Source: a bacterium MS4 (lineage in GTDB: Bacteria > Bacillota > Clostridia > Oscillospirales > Acutalibacteraceae). Taken from it: a DNA stretch of 64,000 nucleotides. Location: NCBI GenBank assembly GCA_000752215.1, contig CCFG01000011.1, forward strand, positions 191,108 to 255,107, written 5' to 3'. Positions within the stretch are counted from its first letter, which is position 1, and each line of letters opens with the position of its first letter. Positions 45,652 to 54,505 of this stretch are shown here, piece after piece. Made by a program: the position numbers and the translations under genes. The notes under the pieces are model-generated. The model worked only from the letters and a program-made list of their open reading frames with translations, was not told the DNA's origin and ran no database searches.

Positions 45652-45930
45652 ATGAAGCTTATTAATATCGGATTTGGCAACATGGTTTCCGCCAACCGGC
45701 TTGTTGCGATTGTCAGTCCGGAATCCGCTCCGATCAAACGCGTGATACAGGACGCGAAGGAGCGCGGCACTTTGATCGACGCAACCTACGGCCGCCGCAC
45801 CAGAGCGGTGATTATCACGGACAGCGACCATGTGATTCTGTCCGCCGTGCAGCCGGAGACCGTCGCCAACAGGCTGAATGACCGCGAGGAAGACCTTACC
45901 GATGAGGAGCTTGATGACGATGAAGAATAA
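45652..45930 (+). CDS. remA: RemA/DUF370 DNA-binding regulator
   Basis: A 92-aa protein, [20 protein letters not shown] at the start, [18 protein letters not shown] in the middle. RemA forms ring-like oligomers that bind DNA and activates biofilm-matrix and osmoprotection genes in Bacillus. The C-terminus is strongly acidic ([14 protein letters not shown]), longer than in the Bacillus protein. ATG 45652 follows GGAGGGGG. Overlaps the start of gmk by 17 bases. Confidence 0.94.
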   Translation: MKLINIGFGNMVSANRLVAIVSPESAPIKRVIQDAKERGTLIDATYGRRTRAVIITDSDHVILSAVQPETVANRLNDREEDLTDEELDDDEE

Positions 45931-46531
45931 GGGGCTTCTGATTGTGTTTTCCGGTCCGTCAGGTGCGGGAAAAGATACTATCCTGAAAAAGCTGCTGGAA
46001 AAGAATCCGAACGTCCGCTTATCCGTATCGGCTACAACCCGTCAGCCCCGTGAGGGAGAAGTCCACGGCAGAGATTATTATTTTGTGGACAGAGATGAAT
46101 TTATCAGAATGACACAACAGGACGAAATGATTGAAAGCGCGGAATACTGCGAAAATTTTTACGGCACTCCGCGCAAACCCATTGATAATTGGCTTGCAAA
46201 TGGGGATGATGTCATTTTAGAAATCGAAGTGCAGGGCGGGTCCCAGATTAAAAATAAATGTCCCGACAGCGTCAGTATTTTTATCCTTCCTCCATCGCTC
46301 GCGGCGCTTGAGCAGCGGCTGAAGGACCGCGGAACGGAAAGCGAAGAAGCGATACAAAAAAGGCTTGCTGTCGCCAGAAATGAAATCCTGGAAGCAGTCC
46401 ACTACGATTACGCTGTGATTAACGATACGGTCGATCACGCGGTCGACGAAATTATTCACATTATTTGTGCCGAAAAGCATAAAGTAAAGAGAGATAATCT
46501 TTTAATTGAAAGGATACTGAATCATGCTTAA
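45914..46531 (+). CDS. gmk: Guanylate kinase
   Basis: Phosphorylates GMP to GDP. It is 205 aa. The P-loop is [11 protein letters not shown], the GMP-binding part is [22 protein letters not shown], and the lid region is [13 protein letters not shown]. The start is either ATG 45914 or ATG 45920; both lie behind GAGGAG inside the end of remA. It overlaps rpoZ by 8 bases. Confidence 0.95.
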   Translation: MTMKNKGLLIVFSGPSGAGKDTILKKLLEKNPNVRLSVSATTRQPREGEVHGRDYYFVDRDEFIRMTQQDEMIESAEYCENFYGTPRKPIDNWLANGDDVILEIEVQGGSQIKNKCPDSVSIFILPPSLAALEQRLKDRGTESEEAIQKRLAVARNEILEAVHYDYAVINDTVDHAVDEIIHIICAEKHKVKRDNLLIERILNHA

Positions 46532-46733
46532 ACCATCTGCAGATTTGATTGTAAAACCAAATCAAAGCCGTTATTCTCTTGTGATCGCTGTTTCAAAAAG
46601 AGCGAGAGAAATTGCGGCCGATGCTGAAAACAGGGGAGAAATCCTGATTGAAAAACCGGTTGATGTGGCCGTTCACGAATTGATGGAAAATAAATACAAG
46701 ATTGTTGAGCCTGACAGCCGTTCCAAAGAATGA
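46524..46733 (+). CDS. rpoZ: RNA polymerase omega subunit
   Basis: A 69-aa protein that aids assembly of RNA polymerase through the beta-prime subunit. SRYSLVIAVSKRAREIAADAE is the conserved region, and KPVDVAVHELMENKYKI completes the fold. The location between gmk and priA is the standard Firmicutes order. Confidence 0.92.
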   Translation: MLKPSADLIVKPNQSRYSLVIAVSKRAREIAADAENRGEILIEKPVDVAVHELMENKYKIVEPDSRSKE

Positions 46734-46749
46734 TCCAACGAGGTATAAA

Positions 46750-49203
46750 ATGTCCGATTTTACCATTGCAAAAGTAGCGGTAGATAAGACCGTTTATCAT
46801 TTTGATAAAGCTTTTGACTATATGGTTCCTTCCGGGCTTCTCGCATCGGTGAAGCCGGGATGCCGTGTAATGGTACCTTTCGGCGGGGCTGACAGCAAGC
46901 GGCAGGGAATGGTCCTCGCACTGACCCATCAGGACAGTGCGGAAAAACTGAAGTCGGTTTTGGAGCTTCTGGACCCGGTTCCGCTCCTTTCTCAGGAGTC
47001 ACTTCGCCTTGTTGTCTGGCTGAAAGAACATTATTTCTGCACTCTTTATGATGCCGTCAAACTGCTTTTGCCAACGGGAATCAACTTTAAAATCAGGACG
47101 GAATATGCGCTTGCCGTTCCCGTTCCTTCTTTGGATATAGATAGCTTGGACGAAGTTGAAAGACAGATCGTTCTCTATCTTTCCCATGCCGGCGCCTGCG
47201 TCGACCGTGATAAGCTTTTAAAGGAGCTGGGGCTTTCCGGTGATTCCAATGTCCCTGAAAAGCTCTGTAAGGCGAACATCCTGGTAAAAAGCAGCGGAAC
47301 TGTCCGGCAGATAGGAGACGCCTCGCAGAAAATGGTGCGGTTAACCGAAAATCAGGAACCGCATAAACTGACGTTGAAACAGAAAAGCGTTTACAATCTT
47401 CTCAGCGATGTTGGCAGTGCTTCTTTAAAGGAGCTCTGTTATTTTGCGGGTGTTACCCCTGTGGTTGTGGACGCGCTGGTCAAAAAGGATATTGCGCAAT
47501 ACTACGAGATTGAAATATATCGGAATCCCTACGATCATATTCAGAACGGAGGGCCCGCGGAAGATATCGTCCTTTCTGCGGAGCAGCAGCAGGCATACGC
47601 GAATTTATACCGGCAATACACTTCCGGCAGCGGCGGGGTTTCTTTGCTGTACGGTGTTACCGGCAGCGGAAAAACGTCCGTTTTTATGAAGCTGATCGAT
47701 GCGGTCAGATCGGACGGCCGCGGCGTGATTGTGATGGTGCCGGAGATATCCCTCACCCCTCAGACGATCTTTTTGTTTCACCAGCGCTACGGAAGGGATG
47801 TTGCTGTTTTTCACAGTGGACTGACCCTTGGGGAGCGCATGGACGAATGGAAAAGAGTCAGAAACGGGGAAGCACTGATCGCTGTTGGAACGCGTTCAGC
47901 GGTTTTTGCTCCGTTTGACAATCTGGGACTCATCATTTTGGATGAGGAACAGGAATACACCTATAAATCGGAATCGTCTCCGCGCTATCATGCGCGGGAT
48001 GTGGCAAAGTTTCTCTGCGCCTACCATAAGGCGCTGCTTGTACTGTCCTCGGCGACTCCGTCCATTGAAAGCTATTATCTTGCACAGAACGGGCGTTACA
48101 GCTTCAATATGCTTTCCACCCGCTACGGCAATGCCGTCCTTCCCGAAGTAACGGTGGTGGATATGAATGCGGAAATGGAAAGCGGAAACAATACGATTTT
48201 GAGTTCGGTTCTGCATCATTCGTTGGATGAGAATCTGAAAAACGGCCGTCAGTCGATTATTCTGCTGAACCGCAGGGGATATAACACATTTGTTTCCTGC
48301 AAGGCCTGCGGCCATGTAATGACGTGTCCGAACTGCAGCATTTCGCTGACATACCACTCTGCCAATCACCGCCTGATGTGCCATTACTGCGGCTATTCCA
48401 TGCCGCTGGTCAAAGAGTGCCCCCAGTGCCATGAAAATAAGGTCCACTTCACCGGTTACGGCACGCAGCGGGCCGAACAGCAGCTGCGGGAGCTCTTGCC
48501 CGATGCGCGTATTCTGAGGCTGGACACCGACTCAACGATGACGCGGTTTGCCTATGAGAAAAAACTCCGGCAGTTTGCCGAAGGAGAATACGATATTATC
48601 ATCGGGACGCAGATGGTCGCTAAAGGGCTTGATTTTGAAAATGTTACGCTTGTCGGTGTGCTTTCGGCTGATCAGACGCTTTACAGCGACGATTTCAGGA
48701 GCTATGAGCGCGCGTTCGACCTTCTGACACAGGTAGTCGGCCGTTCGGGCCGCGGTCAGTTTGCGGGGAAAGCAATTATTCAGACCTTTACCCCGGAAAA
48801 CGATATTATCAAGCTTGCCGCCAGGCAGGATTATCAGGAATACTATGAAGGGGAAATTGCGATCCGAAAAGCGATGCTCTATCCTCCTTTTTCAGATATT
48901 TGTGTTGTTGGTTTTGTAGGCGGTACGGAAGCGAAAGTGCGGGAAGCCAGCAAAGCCTTTTTAAATATGCTGAGAACTCTTGCACAAAGCGAGTATTCCG
49001 GGCAGCCGATGAGAGTGCTGAACCCCTCTCCGGCATTAATCGGGAAAGTAAGTAATAAATATAGATATAAATTGATCATTAAATGCCGCAATCATACAAA
49101 ATTCAGGGAAATGATCTCTCGCCTGCTGATTCAGTTTGCGGGAGTGCGTGAATTTTCCTCGGTATCGGTATTTGCGGATATGAACCCTGACAGTATTATG
49201 TAA
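46750..49203 (+). CDS. priA: Primosomal protein N' (replication restart helicase)
   Basis: A 3'-5' DNA helicase that reloads the replisome at stalled forks. It is 817 aa. Residues 1-110 are the 3'-DNA-binding domain and the winged helix is about 130-250. Walker A is GVTGSGKT (302-309) and the DExH box reads DEEQ rather than DEEH. The zinc domain has eight cysteines (CKACGHVMTCPNC... CHYCG... CPQCHENK). The helicase C domain includes GTQMVAKGLDFENVTLVGVL. ATG 46750 follows CGAGGTAT. Confidence 0.95.
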   Translation: MSDFTIAKVAVDKTVYHFDKAFDYMVPSGLLASVKPGCRVMVPFGGADSKRQGMVLALTHQDSAEKLKSVLELLDPVPLLSQESLRLVVWLKEHYFCTLYDAVKLLLPTGINFKIRTEYALAVPVPSLDIDSLDEVERQIVLYLSHAGACVDRDKLLKELGLSGDSNVPEKLCKANILVKSSGTVRQIGDASQKMVRLTENQEPHKLTLKQKSVYNLLSDVGSASLKELCYFAGVTPVVVDALVKKDIAQYYEIEIYRNPYDHIQNGGPAEDIVLSAEQQQAYANLYRQYTSGSGGVSLLYGVTGSGKTSVFMKLIDAVRSDGRGVIVMVPEISLTPQTIFLFHQRYGRDVAVFHSGLTLGERMDEWKRVRNGEALIAVGTRSAVFAPFDNLGLIILDEEQEYTYKSESSPRYHARDVAKFLCAYHKALLVLSSATPSIESYYLAQNGRYSFNMLSTRYGNAVLPEVTVVDMNAEMESGNNTILSSVLHHSLDENLKNGRQSIILLNRRGYNTFVSCKACGHVMTCPNCSISLTYHSANHRLMCHYCGYSMPLVKECPQCHENKVHFTGYGTQRAEQQLRELLPDARILRLDTDSTMTRFAYEKKLRQFAEGEYDIIIGTQMVAKGLDFENVTLVGVLSADQTLYSDDFRSYERAFDLLTQVVGRSGRGQFAGKAIIQTFTPENDIIKLAARQDYQEYYEGEIAIRKAMLYPPFSDICVVGFVGGTEAKVREASKAFLNMLRTLAQSEYSGQPMRVLNPSPALIGKVSNKYRYKLIIKCRNHTKFREMISRLLIQFAGVREFSSVSVFADMNPDSIM

Positions 49204-49218
49204 CTTGGAGGTATAATT

Positions 49219-49692
49219 ATGGCGATACGAAACATTATAAAAGAGGGAGATCCGTTTCTGAATAAAGTCTCCCGTCCGGTAGATAAATTTGACAAAAAGC
49301 TCGCAACCCTGCTGGACGATATGCAGGAAACCATGCACAGCGCCGACGGAGTCGGCCTTGCCGCGCCGCAGGTGGGGATTTTGAGAAGAGCCGTTATCAT
49401 CGATATTGGCGAAGGTCCGATCGAGCTGATCAATCCTGTTTTTCTGGAACAGAACGGGGAGCAGGAATGTCTGGAAGGCTGTTTGTCCGCCCCCGGGCAA
49501 TACGGCATTACGAAGCGCCCGATGCATGTAAAGGTCCGCGCGCAGAACCGTAAAGGGGAATTCTTTGAAATAGAAGGGGAAGAACTGCTCGCCACGGTGA
49601 TGTGTCATGAGATCGACCATCTGGACGGTATTTTGTTTAAATCGCATGTGATTCATATGCTGAGTGATGAAGAACTGGCGAAGTTAAAATAA
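49219..49692 (+). CDS. def: Peptide deformylase
   Basis: Removes the formyl group from new proteins. It is 157 aa. Motif 1 is GVGLAAPQVGI, motif 2 ECLEGCLSAPG (metal Cys), motif 3 HEIDHLDG (metal His pair, catalytic Glu). The ribosome-binding site is TTGGAGGTA. Directly before fmt, the matching formyltransferase. Confidence 0.97.
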   Translation: MAIRNIIKEGDPFLNKVSRPVDKFDKKLATLLDDMQETMHSADGVGLAAPQVGILRRAVIIDIGEGPIELINPVFLEQNGEQECLEGCLSAPGQYGITKRPMHVKVRAQNRKGEFFEIEGEELLATVMCHEIDHLDGILFKSHVIHMLSDEELAKLK

Positions 49693-49709
49693 GAAAAGCG
49701 GGTGATTCA

Positions 49710-50636
49710 ATGCGTATTGTTTTTATGGGAACGCCGGACTTTGCCGTTCCGTGCCTGAAAAGCCTGATTGACGCGGGGCATGATGTCTGCGCCGTTTTTA
49801 CGCAGCCCGACAAACCGAAGGGGAGAGGCTATACGCTTACGCCGCCTCCGGTCAAGGTGCTGGCCGGCGAGAAAAATATCGAGGTCTTCCAGCTGAGAAC
49901 GCTTCGCACCGCCGAAGCCGCCGAAACGATCCGGAATCTGACCCCCGACGTGATCGTCGTCGTCGCCTACGGAAAAATACTGCCGAAAGAGGTTCTGGAG
50001 ATTCCTCCTTACGGCTGTATCAATGTTCACGCGTCCCTTTTACCGAAATACCGCGGGGCTGCCCCGATTCAATGGTCCGTGATCAACGGTGAAAAGACCA
50101 CGGGTGTTACCACAATGTATATGTCGGAAGGGCTGGATACCGGAGACATGCTGCTGACCGCCAGGACGGAAATCGGTCCGGAGGAAACCTCCGGCGAGCT
50201 GCATGACCGGCTTTCTCTGATGGGCGCGGATCTGATCGTTGAAACTCTTCAAAAAGTAAAAGACGGAACGATTCAGCGCATTCCGCAGAGCGAGGAAAAC
50301 ACCTGCTATGCCTCCATGCTGACAAAAGAGCTTTCCCGTATTGACTGGAACCAGCCGGCCGGTACGATCCACAATCTGGTTCGGGGACTTTCCCCGTGGC
50401 CGGTGGCAAATACCACCTATCACGGTAAGCTCTTGAAAATTCACAGGACCAGACCGGCGGACCAATACAAAGGCAAGCCCGGCGAAATTCTGACGGCGGG
50501 CGGCTCGTTTGTCGTCTGCTGCGGGGAAAAGACCGCCCTTGAACTTCTGGAGGTTCAATACGAAGGCGGGAAAAAAATGAACGGAAAAGATTTTCTTCGC
50601 GGGCATCCAACCGGCGAAGATTTTATGGTAAAATAA
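49710..50636 (+). CDS. fmt: Methionyl-tRNA formyltransferase
   Basis: Formylates initiator Met-tRNA using 10-formyl-THF. It is 308 aa. FMGTPDFAVPCLKSL at the start, the catalytic NVHASLLPKYRGAAPI (Asn, His) and the C-terminal tRNA-binding domain with LVRGLSPWPVANT are all present. It is 17 bases after def with AAAGCGGGTGA. Confidence 0.97.
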   Translation: MRIVFMGTPDFAVPCLKSLIDAGHDVCAVFTQPDKPKGRGYTLTPPPVKVLAGEKNIEVFQLRTLRTAEAAETIRNLTPDVIVVVAYGKILPKEVLEIPPYGCINVHASLLPKYRGAAPIQWSVINGEKTTGVTTMYMSEGLDTGDMLLTARTEIGPEETSGELHDRLSLMGADLIVETLQKVKDGTIQRIPQSEENTCYASMLTKELSRIDWNQPAGTIHNLVRGLSPWPVANTTYHGKLLKIHRTRPADQYKGKPGEILTAGGSFVVCCGEKTALELLEVQYEGGKKMNGKDFLRGHPTGEDFMVK

Positions 50637-50658
50637 AGGAAGTAACGGAGGGATTATA

Positions 50659-51369
50659 ATGGGTATGGGACTTTATTATTTTGACTATACATACTTCGTA
50701 TATATTGTGCCTGCGCTGATTGTGACAATGATTGCACAGTTTCGGGTAAAGTCGACTTTTGAGAAATATTCCCGTATCTCAACGGCAAGAAATATGACGG
50801 GAGCTCAGGCGGCCTCCAGTGTCGCGCAGTTCGGCGGCGCCCCCGGCGTACAGGTACAGCGCATTTCCGGCAGCCTGACCGACCATTTTGATCCCCGGGA
50901 CAATACGATCAGCCTTTCCGACCAGGTTTACGCTTCTACTTCTATTGCGGCGCTTGGTGTGGCCGCTCACGAAGCGGGTCACGCGATTCAGCACGCGCAG
51001 GGATACCTGCCGAACAAAATCCGCACCGTTCTGGTTCCCATCACGAATTTTGGGTCCCGGCTTGCGGTTCCGCTGATTATTGTCGGGCTGTTTTTGCCTG
51101 TTCAGTACGACTTTGTTGTGAATCTGGGGATTGCCCTTTACAGCTTTGCCGTATTGTTCCAGCTCGCAACGCTTCCCGTAGAGTTCAACGCTAGTTTCCG
51201 TGCAATCCGCGCGTTGGACGAGGCCGATATTTTGTATCCCGATGAGCTGGAGGGCGCAAAAAAAGTTCTGCGGGCGGCGGCAATGACGTATCTGGCTGCA
51301 AGCTTTACCGCCATTATGTCCCTGCTGAGACTGCTTGTACTCGCCGGAAACAGAAGGGGCAGAGATTGA
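50659..51369 (+). CDS. yugP: Membrane zinc metallopeptidase (YugP family)
   Basis: A 236-aa membrane protein. The N-terminal helix is about residues 8-25. The zinc motif is HEAGHAIQH in GVAAHEAGHAIQHAQGYLP. Two or three further helices follow, with LPVEFNASFRAIRALDEADIL, the conserved loop with the third ligand. Physiological substrates are unknown. Its place between fmt and rsmB is common in Clostridia. The stop overlaps the rsmB start (TGATG). Confidence 0.88.
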   Translation: MGMGLYYFDYTYFVYIVPALIVTMIAQFRVKSTFEKYSRISTARNMTGAQAASSVAQFGGAPGVQVQRISGSLTDHFDPRDNTISLSDQVYASTSIAALGVAAHEAGHAIQHAQGYLPNKIRTVLVPITNFGSRLAVPLIIVGLFLPVQYDFVVNLGIALYSFAVLFQLATLPVEFNASFRAIRALDEADILYPDELEGAKKVLRAAAMTYLAASFTAIMSLLRLLVLAGNRRGRD

Positions 51370-52721
51370 TGGACAGTGCGAGAGCTGCAGCACTGGCCGC
51401 TCTTTTGCATGTCGATGTGAACGAAGGCTATTCCAACATTGTTCTGGACAAAACGCTGGCTTCCTTTTCTTTGGAAACACGCGATAAGGCGCTTGCCTCC
51501 GCGATCTTTTACGGAGTGCTGGAACGTCGGATCACGCTGGACTACTTCATTAGCCGATTTTCCAAAATGCCGCTTAAGAAGCTTTCGCCGCAGGTACTGG
51601 AAATCCTGCGTATGGGCGCTTATCAGATTTTATATCTTGAAAAAATTCCAAAGTCGGCTGCGGTCAACGAATCTGTTATTCTTGCAAAAAAAAATAATGC
51701 TGTAAAGGCATCTGGCTTTATTAATGCGGTCCTCCGGTCTTTGATCCGAAATCTTGAAAATTTAAAGATTCCGGATGCCGAAAAGGATCCTTTGCTGTCT
51801 CTCAGCATTCAATATTCGTGCCCGCAATGGCTGATTACTCTGTGGCAGAAATCATATGGGGAAGAATGTACGCTCCGTTTGCTGGAAAGCACTTTTTCAA
51901 AGCCACCCGTATTTTCCAGAACGAATAATATTTGTATTTCTGAGGAAAACTTAATTGAAAAGCTGAATATGGAAGGCGTAAAGGCTATCCCCATTACATG
52001 GATAGATCAGGCAGTCGAATTGCAGCAGACGGGCGCGATCGGCCAGTCGGAAAGCTACCGGGAGGGCCTGTTTCACATACAGGATCTTTCTTCTCAGCTC
52101 TGCTGTTTTTTATTTCATCCTCTTCCCGGCGAGCGGGTAATCGATGTATGCTCCGCGCCCGGAGGAAAAGCCTTTACCATGGCTGAACTCATGGAAAACA
52201 AGGGCGAGCTTCTCGCCTTTGACAAATATAAGGGAAAGGTGAACCTGATCCGTCAGGGAGCGCAGCGCTTAAAGCTCTCTGTAATCAGCGCCGCCGTACG
52301 GGACGCTTCCGCTGCGGAAGACGGTCTGGCCCCGGCGGATAAAGTCCTTTGCGACGTACCGTGCTCCGGTCTCGGAATCATTCGCAGAAAACCGGAAATT
52401 AAGTATAAATTACCGTCAGCTATTGACAGTTTGCCTGATTTGCAGTACCTTATTCTGTGTAAATCATCAAAACTGGTCAAGACGAATGGAACTTTATTTT
52501 ATTCAACCTGCACTTTGAACCCGAAAGAGAACGGCGAGGTGGCGGAAAGATTCCTTCGGAACAACCATGATTTTGAGCCTTTGCCGCTCAATCTGCCCGA
52601 TCAGGTTTGCCATGCCGTCGAAGGGGAACCGGAGAACCAGCTGACGCTGATGCCTCACGTTCACGGGACGGACGGCTTCTTTATCGCGGCTTTTCGAAGA
52701 AAACAGGAGTGGATGTCTTGA
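51369..52721 (+). CDS. rsmB: 16S rRNA m5C967 methyltransferase
   Basis: A 450-aa SAM enzyme. Residues about 1-140 are a NusB-like RNA-binding domain. The methyltransferase core has PGGKAFTMAEL (SAM site), CDVPCSGLGIIRRKPEIKY (motif IV with one catalytic Cys) and STCTLNPKENGEV (the nucleophile Cys). Start ATG 51369 is coupled to the yugP stop. Overlaps rlmN by 4 bases. Confidence 0.94.
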   Translation: MDSARAAALAALLHVDVNEGYSNIVLDKTLASFSLETRDKALASAIFYGVLERRITLDYFISRFSKMPLKKLSPQVLEILRMGAYQILYLEKIPKSAAVNESVILAKKNNAVKASGFINAVLRSLIRNLENLKIPDAEKDPLLSLSIQYSCPQWLITLWQKSYGEECTLRLLESTFSKPPVFSRTNNICISEENLIEKLNMEGVKAIPITWIDQAVELQQTGAIGQSESYREGLFHIQDLSSQLCCFLFHPLPGERVIDVCSAPGGKAFTMAELMENKGELLAFDKYKGKVNLIRQGAQRLKLSVISAAVRDASAAEDGLAPADKVLCDVPCSGLGIIRRKPEIKYKLPSAIDSLPDLQYLILCKSSKLVKTNGTLFYSTCTLNPKENGEVAERFLRNNHDFEPLPLNLPDQVCHAVEGEPENQLTLMPHVHGTDGFFIAAFRRKQEWMS

Positions 52722-53773
52722 GTTTGCAGGATCTGAAATCAATGACTCTCGAAGAAATCAAAGCCGATTTTGCCGCTAACGGCCAACCGGCTTTTCGTGC
52801 TTTGCAGGTTTATAAATGGCTGCATCGCGGAGTGGAAGATTTTGAACAAATGTCCGATCAGTCGAAAGCCTTTCGGCAGGTACTGTCGGAAAAATATTAC
52901 ATAGCGAATGCTGTGATAGAAAAAAAACTGGAATCCCGTTTGGATGAAACCGTAAAATATCTGTTTCATCTGAATGACGGAGAATATGTGGAAAGCGTTC
53001 TGATGGACTATCATCACGGTCATACGATCTGTATTTCCACACAGGTCGGCTGCAAAATGAACTGTGCGTTCTGCGCAACGGGGAAAAGCGGTTTTTCACG
53101 GAACCTGACGGCTTCCGAAATGCTTGCGCAGATTCAGTCGGCCCAGAAGGATGCCGGTATCCGGATATCCAATGTTGTGATGATGGGGATGGGAGAACCG
53201 CTGGATAACTATCAGAACGTGCTTCGCTTTCTGGAGCTGGTTTCTTCCGATGAGGGAATGAACATCGGAATGAGGCACATTTCTCTTTCCACCTGCGGCG
53301 TTGTGGATAAAATCTATGATCTGGCGGAAAAGAAGCTTCAGCTTACCCTGTCTGTGTCCTTGCACGCGCCGAACGACGAAATCCGCTCCAGAACCATGCC
53401 GGTCAACCGGAAATGGGGAATGGAGGAGTTGATGAAAGCTTGCCGGTACTATGCCGATATGACGGGCCGCCGGATTTCTTTTGAGTATGCCATGATTCAC
53501 GGGGTGAACGACAGCGACGCCTGCGCAAGGGAGCTTGCGGGAAGACTCAGCGGGATACTCAGTCATGTCAATCTGATCCCTGTTAATGATGTCAGCGGAG
53601 CCGGATTTAAAAAAAGCTCTGCCGACCGACTGCAAAAATTCAGCCGCGTCCTTTCGGGTAAGGGAATTACCGTCACCGTGCGCAGGACGCTTGGCTCGGA
53701 TATCAATGCTTCCTGCGGACAGCTCAGACGCAGGTACAAAGAGGAGGTGGCCAATGTTGAAAGTATTCAGTAA
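52718..53773 (+). CDS. rlmN: 23S rRNA (A2503-C2)/tRNA A37 methyltransferase RlmN
   Basis: A radical-SAM enzyme of 351 aa. C-x3-C-x2-C appears as CKMNCAFCATG. The N-terminal helical domain has FRALQVYKWLHRG, and MMGMGEPLDNYQNV and the C-terminal RRTLGSDINASCGQL carry the conserved methyl-carrying Cys region. It uses a TTG start at 52718, 8 nt after GGAG, overlapping rsmB. Its 3' end overlaps prpC by 20 bases. Confidence 0.95.
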   Translation: MSLQDLKSMTLEEIKADFAANGQPAFRALQVYKWLHRGVEDFEQMSDQSKAFRQVLSEKYYIANAVIEKKLESRLDETVKYLFHLNDGEYVESVLMDYHHGHTICISTQVGCKMNCAFCATGKSGFSRNLTASEMLAQIQSAQKDAGIRISNVVMMGMGEPLDNYQNVLRFLELVSSDEGMNIGMRHISLSTCGVVDKIYDLAEKKLQLTLSVSLHAPNDEIRSRTMPVNRKWGMEELMKACRYYADMTGRRISFEYAMIHGVNDSDACARELAGRLSGILSHVNLIPVNDVSGAGFKKSSADRLQKFSRVLSGKGITVTVRRTLGSDINASCGQLRRRYKEEVANVESIQ

Positions 53774-54491
53774 AAGTGATATTGGCCTTGTCAGACAAAC
53801 CAATCAGGACGCCTGCAAAAGCGGTACCTTTTCCGAACATTCCGCGTGGGCCGTTGTCTGTGACGGAATGGGCGGTGTCAACGGAGGCAATATTGCGAGT
53901 GAAATTGCGGTAGAGAAAATTTCCGAAAGCATTGCCGCATCCTATCATGAAGGGATGACTGACAGTTCCGTAAAGAATTTGATGATGGCGGCGATTCACA
54001 ACGCCAATCTCGCCATCCATGACGAAGCAATGAACCATATCCAGCTTACCGGTATGGGAACGACCGTGGTCGCGGTGATCGTTTCGGACGGGGTTGCCCA
54101 TATTGCCCATGCCGGGGACAGCAGGGCGTATTTAATAACGGAAAATAATATTCAGCAATTGACTACGGACCACTCCATGGTACAGGAAATGGTTAATAAT
54201 GGGGATATTACGGAGCAGCAGGCAAAAATCCATCCTCAGAAAAACATTATCACCCGTGCACTTGGGGTCGAATCTTCCATTCAAATTGATTACTGCGAAA
54301 ATGAGTTTCGTTCCGGCAGCATGCTTTTGATCTGTACGGACGGTCTTACGAATTATATCGATGCCAAACAGATTTTTGCGCTGTCCAAAACCATGGACGC
54401 CGACAGCCTGACAGACAAGCTTGTAACGCTCGCGAAAGACTGTGGGGGCGGTGACAACATTACGGTTGTCATCATTGAAAACTACTGCTGA
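53754..54491 (+). CDS. prpC: PP2C-type serine/threonine phosphatase
   Basis: A 245-aa phosphatase that opposes the PASTA kinase encoded next. Metal-binding motifs: VCDGMGGVNGG, AHAGDSRAYLI, LICTDGLTNYID and GGGDNITVVII. The start is ATG 53754 behind GAGGAGGTGG, within the end of rlmN. The order rlmN-prpC-prkC-rsgA is the conserved Firmicutes arrangement. Confidence 0.96.
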   Translation: MLKVFSKSDIGLVRQTNQDACKSGTFSEHSAWAVVCDGMGGVNGGNIASEIAVEKISESIAASYHEGMTDSSVKNLMMAAIHNANLAIHDEAMNHIQLTGMGTTVVAVIVSDGVAHIAHAGDSRAYLITENNIQQLTTDHSMVQEMVNNGDITEQQAKIHPQKNIITRALGVESSIQIDYCENEFRSGSMLLICTDGLTNYIDAKQIFALSKTMDADSLTDKLVTLAKDCGGGDNITVVIIENYC

Positions 54492-54505
54492 CAGGAGTTG
54501 ATTTT